Assembly (NCBI GenBank): GCA_027452265.1
Contig: DAIDGR010000062.1
Coordinates: 1-64,000 of the forward strand
Direction of reading: 5' to 3'
Source of the DNA: Caulobacteraceae bacterium
GTDB taxonomy: Bacteria; Pseudomonadota; Alphaproteobacteria; Caulobacterales; Caulobacteraceae
DNA: 64,000 nt
The position numbers were made by a program, and so were the translations under genes. The number at the start of each line of letters is the position of its first letter. Positions within the stretch are counted from its first letter, which is position 1. The notes under the pieces are model-generated. The model ran no database searches, was not told the origin of the DNA, and was given only the letters and a program-made list of their open reading frames with translations. Positions 46,896 to 56,740 of the stretch are shown here, one piece after another.

Positions 46896-47973
46896 GCGGG
46901 AAGACCTGAAACGCGACTTCCTTGCCCGGGCCGGATTGGCCGAGGCGCGCCGCCAGGCCCTGCCCGGCGACGCCTCAACCCGCGCCTACGAACGCTTGCA
47001 CCCCGCCTCTGGCCCCAGCCTGATCCTGATGGATCAGCCGCCGCGCCTGGAGACCCAGCCCTGTCCGCCGGACGCTTCGGCGGAGATGCGCGCCGCGCTC
47101 GGCTTCAACGCGCTCTATCGTCTGGCCGCCGGCCGCATCGAGGCCTTCGTCGCCTGTGCGGGCCATCTGCGCGGGCTCGGCCTGTCCGCCCCCCGGATCG
47201 TCGCCTTTGACGCCGGCCTGGGCCTGGCGGTGATGGAGGACCTGGGCGATGCGCTGTTTGGTCCGCGGCTCGCCGCGGGCGCGACGGACGAGACCGACCT
47301 TTACGCCGCCGCCGTCGACGCCCTGGCGCGGCTGCAACAGGGGCCCGCCCCCGACATCCTGGCCTATGATGGCGTGTCCTGGCCGTTGCTCGACTATGAC
47401 GCTCTGGCCCTGACCACCGGCGGCGATCTTTTCGTGGAGTGGTTTCCCAGGCTCGAGCCGCGTCTGAACTTTGGCGATGCGGCCCTGGCGGAATGGCGTC
47501 AGGTCTGGGCCCCGATCGTGGCGCGCGGCGCGGCCGGGGCGCGGGTCTTCTGCCACCGCGACTACCACGCCGAGAATCTGATCTGGCTGCCGGAGCGCAC
47601 GGGCGTCGCCCGGGTGGGGATGATCGACTTCCAGGACGCGGTCCGGGCCCATCCCGCCTGGGATGTCTCCATGCTGCTGCACGATGCCCGGCGGGACGTC
47701 TCGGCCGAGCTTGAGACGGCCATGTTGCGCCGGTATCTCGCCGCGGTTCCCGCCGGGGACGCCGAGGCTTTCCTCGCGGACTATCACGCCCTCGGCGCGC
47801 TCAATGTCCTGCGCATTCTAGGCATATTCGCCCGGCTCGTCGTGCGCGACGGCAAGCCGCGATATCGTGACTTTCTGCCGCGCCTGTGGACCTATCTCGA
47901 CCGGTGCCTGACCCCGCCCGCGCCGACCGGGCTGGGCGTCTGGCTGGATCGCCATGTGAGGCCCTTCCTTTGA
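46888..47973 (+). CDS. amgK: N-acetylmuramate/N-acetylglucosamine anomeric kinase AmgK
   Basis: Phosphorylates MurNAc (and GlcNAc) at C1, the first step of the shortcut that recycles cell-wall sugars to UDP-MurNAc. 361 residues. APH-type kinase: catalytic CHRDYHAENLIW and metal-binding MIDFQDAVRAHPAWDVS. The N-terminal LPGDASTRAYERL is the ATP lobe start. The adjacent murU makes the assignment strong, because the two enzymes act in sequence. Confidence 0.92.
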   Translation: MSEREDLKRDFLARAGLAEARRQALPGDASTRAYERLHPASGPSLILMDQPPRLETQPCPPDASAEMRAALGFNALYRLAAGRIEAFVACAGHLRGLGLSAPRIVAFDAGLGLAVMEDLGDALFGPRLAAGATDETDLYAAAVDALARLQQGPAPDILAYDGVSWPLLDYDALALTTGGDLFVEWFPRLEPRLNFGDAALAEWRQVWAPIVARGAAGARVFCHRDYHAENLIWLPERTGVARVGMIDFQDAVRAHPAWDVSMLLHDARRDVSAELETAMLRRYLAAVPAGDAEAFLADYHALGALNVLRILGIFARLVVRDGKPRYRDFLPRLWTYLDRCLTPPAPTGLGVWLDRHVRPFL

Positions 47974-48701
47974 GCCGCGGCGGAATCTCCGACACGGCCA
48001 TGGTTCTGGCGGCGGGGCTCGGCACGCGGCTTCGACCCCTGACGCTCGACCGGCCCAAGGCCCTGGTGGAGGTTCACGGCCGGGCCCTGATCGACCATGT
48101 GCTCGATCGCCTGGCGGAGGCCGGGGTTCGCCGGGTGGTGGTCAATGTCCACGCGTTCGCCGACGCCCTCGAAACGCATCTCGCCGCGCGCCGTGACCTT
48201 GCGATCGAGATTTCCGACGAGCGCGACGGCCCTTTGGAGACGGCGGGCGGCCTGAAGCGGGCGAGGCCCCGGCTCGGCGATGCGCCGCTGCTGGTGGCGA
48301 ATGTCGATACCCTGTGGCGCGACGCACCGGGCGCCTCGGCCATGGCCGACCTGATCGCGGCCTGGGATCCGGCGCGGATGGACGATCTGCTGCTGTTGGC
48401 CCGGCGTGAGACGAGCCTCGGCTTCGAGGGGCCTGGCGATTTCAGCCGCGCGGCCGATGGGGTTCTGACCCATCGCGGCGCCGCGCGAGACGCGCCGTTT
48501 GTCTATGCCGGGGTGCACATCATGAACCCTGCCCTGATCGACGCCTGGCCCGAGGGCGCCCACGGCATGCTCGGTCACTGGCTGGCCATGGCGCCGGGGG
48601 GACGGTTGCGCGGCGAGGCCCTGGCGGGGACCTGGATGCATGTGGGCGATCCGGAGGGGCTGGCGGCGGCCGAGGCCTTCCTGGCCACGGCGGCGACGTG
48701 A
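47970..48701 (+). CDS. murU: N-acetylmuramate-1-phosphate uridylyltransferase MurU
   Basis: Converts MurNAc-1-phosphate and UTP to UDP-MurNAc, completing the route begun by AmgK and bypassing the fosfomycin-sensitive MurA step. 243 residues from TTG 47970, which overlaps the amgK stop (TTGA); an ATG at 48000 is an alternative. The nucleotidyltransferase signature is AMVLAAGLGTRLRPLTLDRP with KALVEVHG; the metal Asp lies in LVANVDTLWRD. The C-terminal GTWMHVGDPEGL fits. Confidence 0.92.
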   Translation: MSRGGISDTAMVLAAGLGTRLRPLTLDRPKALVEVHGRALIDHVLDRLAEAGVRRVVVNVHAFADALETHLAARRDLAIEISDERDGPLETAGGLKRARPRLGDAPLLVANVDTLWRDAPGASAMADLIAAWDPARMDDLLLLARRETSLGFEGPGDFSRAADGVLTHRGAARDAPFVYAGVHIMNPALIDAWPEGAHGMLGHWLAMAPGGRLRGEALAGTWMHVGDPEGLAAAEAFLATAAT

Positions 48702-51700
48702 CCCTCGGCGCCCCGGACAGCGTCGCCAGCGGGCTTTTGGCCGGGCCGGGCCCGCGATGGCTGACCATCCCTCCCCACCGCCCGTTTCTCAAGGATCTCG
48801 CCTCGGCCCTGTGGCGGGCGCTCGCCCATGGCGGACCCGAAGGCCTGGCCGACGCCCTGGTCCTGGTGCCGACGCGTCGGGCGGCCCGCGAGCTGGCCTC
48901 GGCCTTTCTCGCCGTGACGCCGGGCCCCGCCACCCTGCTCCCTCAGATCCGCGCCCTCGGCGACCTGGACGAGGGCGAATCGCCTTTCGAGCCTGGCGAT
49001 CTGACCGGCGATTTGCCGCCAGCGATCAGCCCCTGGCGGCGGCGTTTCGAGCTGGCGGGCCTGGTGGCCCAGGTCGGGGCGGAGGATCGGCGCGAGTTTG
49101 AGGCGGGCGAGGCCCTGGCCCTGGCGGACGCCTTGGCCGCGCTGCTTGACGCCTGGCAGATCGAGGAGGCCTCACTGGATGCGGCGCGGCCGGTCCTGCG
49201 AGACCTGGCGGAGGGCGAGTTTGCCCGGCATTGGCAGGTCTCGGCGCGTTTCCTCGACGTGGCGCTGGACCTCTGGCCCCGGCGCCTCGAGGCCCTGGGC
49301 CTGATGGACCCGGCCGCCCGGCGGACGGCGCTGACCCGGGGTCTGGCCGAGCGCTGGCGAATCGCGCCGCCGCCCGGCGTCGTCGTCGCCGCTGGGTCCA
49401 CCGGCTCGGCGCCCGCCACGGCGGCCCTGCTGGCCGCCATCGCCGCCGCGCCGCGGGGCGCGGTGATCCTGCCCGGGCTCGACCGCGATCTTGCCGAGGC
49501 CGCCTGGGCCGAGATCGACGCCCAGCACCCCCAGGCCTCGATGAAGCGTCTGCTCGACCAGGTGGGAGTCCCGCGCGCGGAGGTGCGGCTGCTCGATCTT
49601 GACGCCGGAAGCGAGGCTGAGGGGCGCTGGCGTCGCCGGGTGATCAACGAGGCCCTGCGTCCCCCCGACCGGACGGCCGATTGGCGCGACGTCATCGACA
49701 GTTTGCGACGCGAGGCCAGCGCCGGCGTCGACGCCCTGGCCCAGGGGCTGGCGGGCCTCAGCCTGATCGAGACGCGCCATGAAGAGGAGACCGCGGCCGT
49801 CGCCGCCCTGCTGCTGCGTGAAACCCTGGAGACGCCGGGCAAGACGGCGGCCCTCATCTGTCCCGACGCCAGCCTGGCGCGCAGGGTCAGCGCGCGTCTG
49901 CGCCGGTGGGGCATCGTCGCCGACTCCTCCGCCGGGACCCCCCTGGCCCTGGCCCGGGCCGCGCGCCTGGCGGCCCTGCTGGCGCGAGCCAGCGTCGACC
50001 CGCTCGACCCCGTCACCTGGCTGGCCCTGGCCAAACATCCTCTGACCCGGCTGGGCGGGACCCCGGACCCGGACGGGCCGATCCTGGAGCGGCTCGAACG
50101 GCAGGGTCTGCGCGGCCCGCGTCCGCGCGCGCGCAGCGAGCTCCTGCGCCGCCTCGCCGGGGCGCCGGAGGCCCAGGACCTGGCCGAGCGGCTGGGCGCC
50201 TGCCTCGACCATGTGGGCGCCCCGTTCAAAACCCCGTCCGGAGGGGGCGCGGCGCCCGCGGCGATCGCGGCGCGGGCCCTGGCCGAGGGGCTGGAGCGCC
50301 TGGCGCAAGGACCGGGCGGCGGGGCGGGCGATCTTTGGACCGGCGCCGGCGGGGAGGCTCTGGCCCGACTCCTGTCGGCCCTGATGAGCGAGAGCGACGC
50401 CCTGCCGCCGCTCACCGCCTCGGGATTTTTGCGGCTCCTCGAGGACAGCCTGGCGGCGGAGACCCTGCGCGCCGGCGGCGCCAGCCATCCGCGCCTGAAG
50501 ATCCTCGGCGTGCTTGAGGCCCGCCTGGTGTTCGCCGACCGTGTGGTGCTGGCGGGGCTGGAGGAGGGGGTCTGGCCGCAGGGCGCTCAGACCGATCTGT
50601 TTCTGTCCCGGCCCATGCGCGCGGCCGTGGGCCTGCCGCCGCCGGAGCGCCGTATCGGACTGTCCGCCCATGACTTCGCCCAGGCGGCCTGCGCGCCGGA
50701 GGTGGCCCTTCTGGTCTCCCAGTCACAGGGCGGCGCGCCGACGGTTCCCTCGCGCTGGATCTGGCGGCTCAAGGTTCTGGCCAAGGGCGGGGGCGTGGAT
50801 CTTCCCGGGCGTCCCGATATCCTGGCCTGGGCGCGGAGCCTGGATGGTCCCGTGGCCGATCCTCCGCCTTCTCTGCGCACCGCCGCGCGCCCCGAACCCC
50901 GTCCGCCGGTCTCCGCCCGGCCGCGCCAACTCGGCGTCACGGAGGTCGAGACCTGGATTCGCGATCCCTATGCCCTCTATGCGCGCAAGGTGCTGAATCT
51001 TCGGCCCCTGGCGCCGCCGGACGAGGAGATCGACGCCCGCGCCCGGGGTGAGGCGGTGCATCGCGCCTTCGAGCTCTTCGCCCGCACATGGCCGGATGCG
51101 CTTCCCGACGACGCCGAGGCGCGATTCGCCGCCGAGCTTCTCGCCTGTCTCGAGGCGGCGGGGACCAGTCCCGCGCGGCTCGCGCGAGAGCGGGCCCTGG
51201 CGCCCAGCATGGCCGCCTTCGCCATCGGTGCGTTCGAGCGTCAGCGGCGGCCGGTGGAGAGGATGGTCCTGGAGACCCGGGGCGCCATGACCCTGGAGGG
51301 GCCCGCCGGCCCGTTCACCCTCACCGCCAAGGCCGACCGCCTGGAGGTCCGGGGTCGCGCCGTCGATGTGCTCGACTTCAAGACCGGACAGCCGCCGACG
51401 GGGCCGCAGGTCAGGCGGGGACTGGCGCCTCAGCTGACCCTCACGGCCGCGATCGTCGCCGCGGGGGGCTTTGCCGAGATCGGGCCGGCCGAGCCGGGTG
51501 AGCTTGTCTATGTCCGGGTCAGGGGCGGCCGCGAGCCGGGAAAGGTCACCGTCCTCAAGGACGCGTCGCCGCGGGACGCGGTTGAGGGGCTGATGCGGCG
51601 TATCGCCGCCTTTGACCGGGCCTCCGAGCCCTACCGCTCCAACACCGCGCCGCGCCCGGGCGCGGTGACGCCGGGCGACTACGACCACCTGGCGCGGGTC

Positions 51701-51787
51701 TGGGAGTGGCGGGTGATTGGCGAGGAGCCGGACAGCGAGGCCGCCGATGGCCCTGACTCCGGGCCAGACCCTGGGGAGGGCGGCTGA
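48698..51787 (+). CDS. addB: AddB subunit of the AddAB double-strand-break repair helicase-nuclease
   Basis: With AddA it resects DNA ends for RecA-dependent recombination, the alphaproteobacterial counterpart of RecBCD. 1029 residues. UvrD/Rep-like fold with inactive helicase motifs (VPTRRAARELA in place of a Walker A) and a C-terminal nuclease domain with VDVLDFKTGQPP and LTLTAAIV. No four-Cys iron-sulfur set is seen, as usual in alphaproteobacteria. GTG start overlaps murU. Confidence 0.95.
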   Translation: MTLGAPDSVASGLLAGPGPRWLTIPPHRPFLKDLASALWRALAHGGPEGLADALVLVPTRRAARELASAFLAVTPGPATLLPQIRALGDLDEGESPFEPGDLTGDLPPAISPWRRRFELAGLVAQVGAEDRREFEAGEALALADALAALLDAWQIEEASLDAARPVLRDLAEGEFARHWQVSARFLDVALDLWPRRLEALGLMDPAARRTALTRGLAERWRIAPPPGVVVAAGSTGSAPATAALLAAIAAAPRGAVILPGLDRDLAEAAWAEIDAQHPQASMKRLLDQVGVPRAEVRLLDLDAGSEAEGRWRRRVINEALRPPDRTADWRDVIDSLRREASAGVDALAQGLAGLSLIETRHEEETAAVAALLLRETLETPGKTAALICPDASLARRVSARLRRWGIVADSSAGTPLALARAARLAALLARASVDPLDPVTWLALAKHPLTRLGGTPDPDGPILERLERQGLRGPRPRARSELLRRLAGAPEAQDLAERLGACLDHVGAPFKTPSGGGAAPAAIAARALAEGLERLAQGPGGGAGDLWTGAGGEALARLLSALMSESDALPPLTASGFLRLLEDSLAAETLRAGGASHPRLKILGVLEARLVFADRVVLAGLEEGVWPQGAQTDLFLSRPMRAAVGLPPPERRIGLSAHDFAQAACAPEVALLVSQSQGGAPTVPSRWIWRLKVLAKGGGVDLPGRPDILAWARSLDGPVADPPPSLRTAARPEPRPPVSARPRQLGVTEVETWIRDPYALYARKVLNLRPLAPPDEEIDARARGEAVHRAFELFARTWPDALPDDAEARFAAELLACLEAAGTSPARLARERALAPSMAAFAIGAFERQRRPVERMVLETRGAMTLEGPAGPFTLTAKADRLEVRGRAVDVLDFKTGQPPTGPQVRRGLAPQLTLTAAIVAAGGFAEIGPAEPGELVYVRVRGGREPGKVTVLKDASPRDAVEGLMRRIAAFDRASEPYRSNTAPRPGAVTPGDYDHLARVWEWRVIGEEPDSEAADGPDSGPDPGEGG

Positions 51788-54700
51788 TGGTTCGCCGGCA
51801 TGGCCCGCAGTCCGAGGCCGCTGACCCGACCCTGTGCGCCTTTGTCGAGGCCCATGCGGGCTCGGGAAAGACCACCACCCTGGTCAATCGCGTGGCCCGC
51901 CTGCTTCTGGCCGGCGCGGCGCCCGAGGCGATCCTTTGCGTCACCTACACCAAGGCCGCGGCGGCGGAGATGCAGGCCCGGCTGTTCAACCAGCTTGGCG
52001 GCTGGGCGGTGATGGACGACGCCGCCCTCAAGGGCGCGCTCGCCGATATCGACGAGGCCAATGCCGACCTTTCCCGCGCCCGGGCCCTGTTCGCCCGCGC
52101 CCTGGAGACCCCCGGCGGTCTCAAGATCCAGACCCTGCACGGCTTCTGCGAACGCCTTCTGCGGCGCTTCCCTCTGGAAGCGGGGGTGCGGCCTGGCTTC
52201 GCCGTGCTCGACGACCAGGCGGCGGACGAGGTGTCGCGGGCCGCGCGCGACGCCCTGGCCCTGCAGGCGCAGGCCGATCCCGACGGCCCCTTGGGCCGCG
52301 CCTATCGCGCCCTCAGCGTCGAGCTCGCCCATACCGAGTTCGATGACATGCAGACGCGGTTCGAGGCCGATCGGATCGCGATCTCGCGCTATGTGGAGAG
52401 CTGCGGCGGCGACGTCGCCGGCGATGTCTGGCGGCGCATGGGTCTGGCGGGGGCCCCGCGCACGGCGGAGGACATCGCCGCCGAGGCCAGGGGCCCGATC
52501 CCCTGGCGCCGCTGGCGCGCGGCCGTCCAGGTTCTGGCCGCCAGCCCCAGTTCCACGGATCAGAAGCTCGCCGCCGCCATGGCCGCCTGCGACGAGACCT
52601 CGAGCCTCGCCGACCTCGCCGCGCCGTTCATGACCCTGAAACGGACCCTGAGGAAGGACATCTGCACCCAGAAGATCGACGCCGAGACCAAGCACTGGCT
52701 TTCCGAGCAGGGCGCGCGCCTTCACGCCGCCTTCGGCGCGGCGCACCTCGCGGCGGCGGCGGCCCTGACGGTGGACCGGCTGCGTCTCGCCTCGACCTAT
52801 GCCGCCTTCTATGCCGAGGAAAAGCGTCGGCTGGGGGCCCTCGACTTTGCCGACCTCGTCGCCTTGGCTGGCCGCCTCCTGCGCGATGCGTCAGAGACCG
52901 CCTGGGTCCTCTACAAGCTGGATGGCGGCGTCTCGCACCTGTTGCTGGACGAGGCCCAGGACACCTCGCCGGAGCAGTGGGACATCCTGCGCGCCCTCAG
53001 CGGGGAGCTGTTCGCCGGCCGCGGCGCGGTGGAGGCGGACCGGTCGATCTTCGCCGTAGGCGACGAAAAGCAGTCGATCTTCTCCTTTCAGGGGGCGGCG
53101 CCGGAGCGGCTTGGCGAAGAGTCCCGACGCTTTGAAGCCCTGGCCCGGGCGGCGCAACGCCCCTTCCGCAAGCCGCTTCTGGCCGAGAGCTGGCGCTCGA
53201 CGCCCCAGATTCTCGAGGCGGTGGACGCGGTCTTCCGCAGCGGTCCGGCCCTTGTCGGTGTGCGGCCGGGCGTCGGGGCCGCCCCTGGGAGCGACGAAAG
53301 CGTCATTCCCTATCCCATCACCCATCGGGCGGGCCGCGCCACACCCGGCCGGGTCGATCTCTGGCCGTTGGAGCCCGATATCAAGACGCCGGCCTCAGAC
53401 GATCTCTGGGAAAGCGGGGGGGCGGAGCCCGTTCAAAGCCGTGATCGTCGCCACGCCGACCGCATCGCCCGCGAGATCGCCGCCATGCGGGATCAGAAGC
53501 TGGGCGTATGGGAGCGGATCAGGACGGATGATGGCCGCCGCGAGGAGCGCCTGCGTCCCTGCCGTGCGGGAGACTTTCTGGTGCTGGTGCGGCGGCGCGG
53601 CGCCCTGTTCCACGAGATCATCCGCGCCCTGAAGCGCGCCGGCGTGCCGGTGGGCGGTCCGGACCGGCTGAACCTGGCCTTGCACGGCCTGCACCAGGAT
53701 CTAACGGCGCTGGGCCGATTTGCCCTGTTTCCCGAGGATGACCTGACCCTGGCGGGGTTGTTGCGCAGCCCGTTCTGCGACCTGGACGAGGAGAGCCTGT
53801 TCCTTCTGGCGCACGCGCGGCGCGGATCGCTTATCGCGGCGCTGCGCCGTCGGCGGGGTGAGCGGGAGGACTGGGCGCGTGCGGCGGACCTGCTCGACTG
53901 GGCCCACGAGACCCTGCGCCAATCGCCGCCTTTCGATGGCTTTTCGCGCGTTCTCGCCCGGCTCGACGCCTCCGGCGTGACCTATCGCCAGCGGCTTCTG
54001 ACCCGCCTGGGCGGCGAGGGGGAGGAGGCGCTCAACGCCGTGCTGGCCCAGATCCTGGCGGCCGAGGCGTCCGGCGATGCTGATCTGGAGCGGGTCGTGG
54101 CGCGCCTCTCGCGTCTGGAGCGGGAGATCAAGCGCGAAGCGGACCCGGCCGAGCGCTCCGGCGAGGGTGAGGTGCGGGTCATGACCACCCACGCGGCCAA
54201 GGGTCTGGAAGCCCCGATCGTCATCCTGCCCGACACCACCACCCTGGCCACGGACCAGAAGGAAGGCTCCTGGCTGAGCCTGGTGGGCGGCGGGTATGCC
54301 TGGGTGCGGCCCTCCCCGTTCGATACGCCGCACATCACCGAGGCCCGCAACGCACGGCGCCAGCGCGCCGCCGACGAGTCCATCCGCCTCCTCTATGTGG
54401 CCCTGACCCGGGCGCGGGACTGGCTGATCGTGGCCGGGGTGGAGAACCCCAGGCCGAGCGCCTTCAAGTCGAGCTGGCGCGATCTGGTGGAGCAGGGCTT
54501 CGCGCGCCTGGACGACCTTGTCCCGGCCCGCTCGCCGGGCGGGGCGGAGATCATGCGCCTGGGACCGGCCCCCGCCACAGTCACCCCCGAGGCCCCCGCC
54601 TCCGCTCTGGCCGCCGTCGTCCCCCCGCCGTGGACGCGGAGCCTCGCGCGTCCTGAGAGCGGAGAGATCCAGGCCTCGCCTTCGGGCTTTGCCTCCCAGG

Positions 54701-55272
54701 CGGCCGAGCCGGCCCTGTCTCCGCTGGCCGGGGCGGGATCTCTGGGGCCCTATCGGCGCGGTGAACTGATCCATGGTCTCCTTGAGCGGCTTCCCGACCT
54801 GCCGCCGGCGGAACGCGCCGCCGCCGCCCGGGCCTGGCTGGCGCGCGAAGGGGACCTTCCCGGCGCCGTGCGCGAGGAGATCGCCGCCGCGGCTCTGGGC
54901 GTGCTTGAGGATTCCCGCTTCGCTCCGGTGTTCGGCCCGGGCTCGCGCGCCGAGGTGGCGGTGGCCGGCGGAGCGCGAAGTCTGCCGGATGGCCTTCGGC
55001 TTTCCGGACGGATCGATCGTCTGGTGGTGACGCCGGAGCGCGTCCTGATCGTCGATTTCAAGACCAACCGCCCGGCCCCTGACCGCGCCGAGGACGCCCC
55101 CGAGGCCTATCTGGCGCAGATGGCTGCCTATGCGGCGATCCTGGGCGAGATCTATCCCGACCGAAACGTGGAGGCGGCTCTGGTCTGGACGGATGGCCCG
55201 CGCCTGATGCCGCTCTCCGCCGACCTCCTGAGGGCCGGCCGCGAACGGATCGCCGGGACGCTGAACGGCTAG
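51787..55272 (+). CDS. addA: AddA subunit: helicase and exonuclease of AddAB
   Basis: 1161 residues. Superfamily 1 helicase with Walker A EAHAGSGKTTTL (21-32), CVTYTKAAAAEM (motif Ia), LLLDEAQDTSPEQW (Walker B), VGDEKQSIFSFQGA (motif III), MTTHAAKGLEAPIVILPDT and RLLYVALTRARDWL (motifs V-VI). The C-terminal RecB-type nuclease has RGELIHGLLE and LIVDFKTNRP. Starts within the addB stop (TGATG). Confidence 0.97.
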   Translation: MVRRHGPQSEAADPTLCAFVEAHAGSGKTTTLVNRVARLLLAGAAPEAILCVTYTKAAAAEMQARLFNQLGGWAVMDDAALKGALADIDEANADLSRARALFARALETPGGLKIQTLHGFCERLLRRFPLEAGVRPGFAVLDDQAADEVSRAARDALALQAQADPDGPLGRAYRALSVELAHTEFDDMQTRFEADRIAISRYVESCGGDVAGDVWRRMGLAGAPRTAEDIAAEARGPIPWRRWRAAVQVLAASPSSTDQKLAAAMAACDETSSLADLAAPFMTLKRTLRKDICTQKIDAETKHWLSEQGARLHAAFGAAHLAAAAALTVDRLRLASTYAAFYAEEKRRLGALDFADLVALAGRLLRDASETAWVLYKLDGGVSHLLLDEAQDTSPEQWDILRALSGELFAGRGAVEADRSIFAVGDEKQSIFSFQGAAPERLGEESRRFEALARAAQRPFRKPLLAESWRSTPQILEAVDAVFRSGPALVGVRPGVGAAPGSDESVIPYPITHRAGRATPGRVDLWPLEPDIKTPASDDLWESGGAEPVQSRDRRHADRIAREIAAMRDQKLGVWERIRTDDGRREERLRPCRAGDFLVLVRRRGALFHEIIRALKRAGVPVGGPDRLNLALHGLHQDLTALGRFALFPEDDLTLAGLLRSPFCDLDEESLFLLAHARRGSLIAALRRRRGEREDWARAADLLDWAHETLRQSPPFDGFSRVLARLDASGVTYRQRLLTRLGGEGEEALNAVLAQILAAEASGDADLERVVARLSRLEREIKREADPAERSGEGEVRVMTTHAAKGLEAPIVILPDTTTLATDQKEGSWLSLVGGGYAWVRPSPFDTPHITEARNARRQRAADESIRLLYVALTRARDWLIVAGVENPRPSAFKSSWRDLVEQGFARLDDLVPARSPGGAEIMRLGPAPATVTPEAPASALAAVVPPPWTRSLARPESGEIQASPSGFASQAAEPALSPLAGAGSLGPYRRGELIHGLLERLPDLPPAERAAAARAWLAREGDLPGAVREEIAAAALGVLEDSRFAPVFGPGSRAEVAVAGGARSLPDGLRLSGRIDRLVVTPERVLIVDFKTNRPAPDRAEDAPEAYLAQMAAYAAILGEIYPDRNVEAALVWTDGPRLMPLSADLLRAGRERIAGTLNG

Positions 55273-55278
55273 ACAGCT

Positions 55279-55319
55279 TGGGGTCCGATGACGGTCACGA
55301 CCGCGCGATCTGGACCCCA
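55279..55319 (+). terminator. Stem-loop after addA
   Basis: Perfect 8-bp inverted repeat TGGGGTCC (55279-55286) and GGACCCCA (55312-55319), with a smaller CGGTC/CCG stem in the loop, 7 bases after the addA stop. There is no T-run, so it is a terminator-like structure rather than a proven terminator. Confidence 0.45.
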
Positions 55320-55326
55320 CAGGCGG

Positions 55327-55354
55327 TTGACCTGAGCCGCGGTGAGCCTAAATC
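55327..55354 (+). promoter_or_regulatory. Candidate sigma70-type promoter of trxA
   Basis: TTGACC (55327-55332), 16-base spacer, TAAATC (55349-55354), 36 bases before the trxA ATG. It follows the addA stem-loop, which supports separate transcription of trxA. Confidence 0.45.
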
Positions 55355-55390
55355 ACCTATGTCTCCAGGCCTGCGAAGGAACCGAATCAG

Positions 55391-55729
55391 ATGGCGACCC
55401 GGGCGATCACCGACGCGAATTTCGAGGCGGACGTCCTCAAGGCCGACCATCCGGTTCTGGTGGATTTCTGGGCCGAGTGGTGCGGCCCCTGCAAGCAGAT
55501 CGCCCCGACCCTGGAAGCCATTTCAGAGGAGCTGTCGGGCGCTCTGACCATTGCCAAGATGAACATCGACGATGAGCCCTCGACCCCCGCGCGCTACGGC
55601 GTTCGCGGCATCCCCACCATGATGCTGTTCAAGGATGGGCGCATGGTCGACATGAAGCTGGGCGCCCAGTCCAAGGGCAAGATTCTCGAATGGCTCGGCA
55701 GCCTCGGGATCGCGGCCAAGGCGGCCTGA
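55391..55729 (+). CDS. trxA: Thioredoxin 1
   Basis: Cytoplasmic disulfide reductase recycled by NADPH/thioredoxin reductase. 112 residues, normal length. Active site DFWAEWCGPCKQ with Cys31 and Cys34; cis-Pro in GIPTMMLF. AGGAACC lies before the ATG. It follows addAB after a stem-loop and a likely promoter. Confidence 0.97.
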   Translation: MATRAITDANFEADVLKADHPVLVDFWAEWCGPCKQIAPTLEAISEELSGALTIAKMNIDDEPSTPARYGVRGIPTMMLFKDGRMVDMKLGAQSKGKILEWLGSLGIAAKAA

Positions 55730-55857
55730 TCGCCGCCCGTGGTCGGACTCCGCCGGCCTTCGGCTCCGGGCGTGGAGCCTGCCGGGTCTGGCGTGAGACC
55801 GGCCTCAATTCAGGATGCCTGAGGCTGTAACCCAGTCCATCTCTTGAAAGGCGCGCC

Positions 55858-56721
55858 GTGGGACTTCGAGATCTCCTCGTTTATGTCGACAATTCCAGCC
55901 GCTGGCGCCGCCAGCTCGCCTTGGCGACGGATCTCGCCTCGCGTCACGGATGCCGGCTGACGGCGGCCTACACGCCGCATTTGAGCGAGCGGCAACTGGC
56001 CGAACGCAGGACCGCGGAAATCGGCCTGGTCTCCGGGTCCGATGTGGGCCGGCTCGACCAGCGGGCGGCGGCGACCATGGCGGCCACGGCGGATGCGGTT
56101 CGCGAGGAGCTCGAAGCCTTCGGGCGGACCTCCGGCTTGCCGGTGCGGTGGTGTCTGCTGGAGGCGCCCGCTTCGGTCAGCCTGCCGCAGGAGGCGCGGT
56201 ACGCCGATCTCTGCATCCTGGAGCACTCACAGGCCGCTGAAGCCGACCCGACCAGCTACACGCTGGCGGAGAAGCTGCTGTTCACCACCGGCCGCCCCAT
56301 CCTTTCGATCCCGCCCAATCCCCCGGCCTCGACCCTGGGCCAACACGTCGCCGTGGCCTGGAACTCGAGTCGCGCCTCCGCGCGATCTCTGCATGACGCC
56401 CTGCTGGTGATCCAGGCGGCGGCCCAGGTCACGGTGATCACGGTGAACCCGGCAAGCTTTTCGAACCGCCCGGGCGCGGCGCCGATCGAGCGCCTTTTGG
56501 ACCATCTCGAGCTGCACGGGGTGCGGCCTGAGCTTGTCGCCGTGACGGGCGTGCCCGGCGGCGCCATCGCTGAGACTTTGCAGGACAAGGCGCGGGAGGT
56601 GGGGGCCGACATGCTGGTCGCCGGCGCCTTTGGCCAGCCGCGCCTCTGGGAGCGCCTCATGGGAGGCACCACCCGCGACCTGCTCGATCGGATGACCCTC
56701 CCCGTTCAGATGTCGAGCTGA
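55858..56721 (+). CDS. Universal stress protein (UspA family), tandem-domain type
   Basis: 287 residues from GTG; GAAAGG is upstream. Two USP-like halves: residues 1-150 (degenerate, beginning LLVYVDNSSRWRRQLALATDL) and about 160-285 (HVAVAWNSSRASARSLHDAL). The second keeps the nucleotide-binding glycine pattern GAFGQPRLWERLMGGTTRDLL, so ATP binding is likely there. The family is linked to stress survival; the ligand effect is unknown. Monocistronic, converging on folC. Confidence 0.87.
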   Translation: MGLRDLLVYVDNSSRWRRQLALATDLASRHGCRLTAAYTPHLSERQLAERRTAEIGLVSGSDVGRLDQRAAATMAATADAVREELEAFGRTSGLPVRWCLLEAPASVSLPQEARYADLCILEHSQAAEADPTSYTLAEKLLFTTGRPILSIPPNPPASTLGQHVAVAWNSSRASARSLHDALLVIQAAAQVTVITVNPASFSNRPGAAPIERLLDHLELHGVRPELVAVTGVPGGAIAETLQDKAREVGADMLVAGAFGQPRLWERLMGGTTRDLLDRMTLPVQMSS

Positions 56722-56740
56722 ACGCGTCGCGGCCGGAGCG

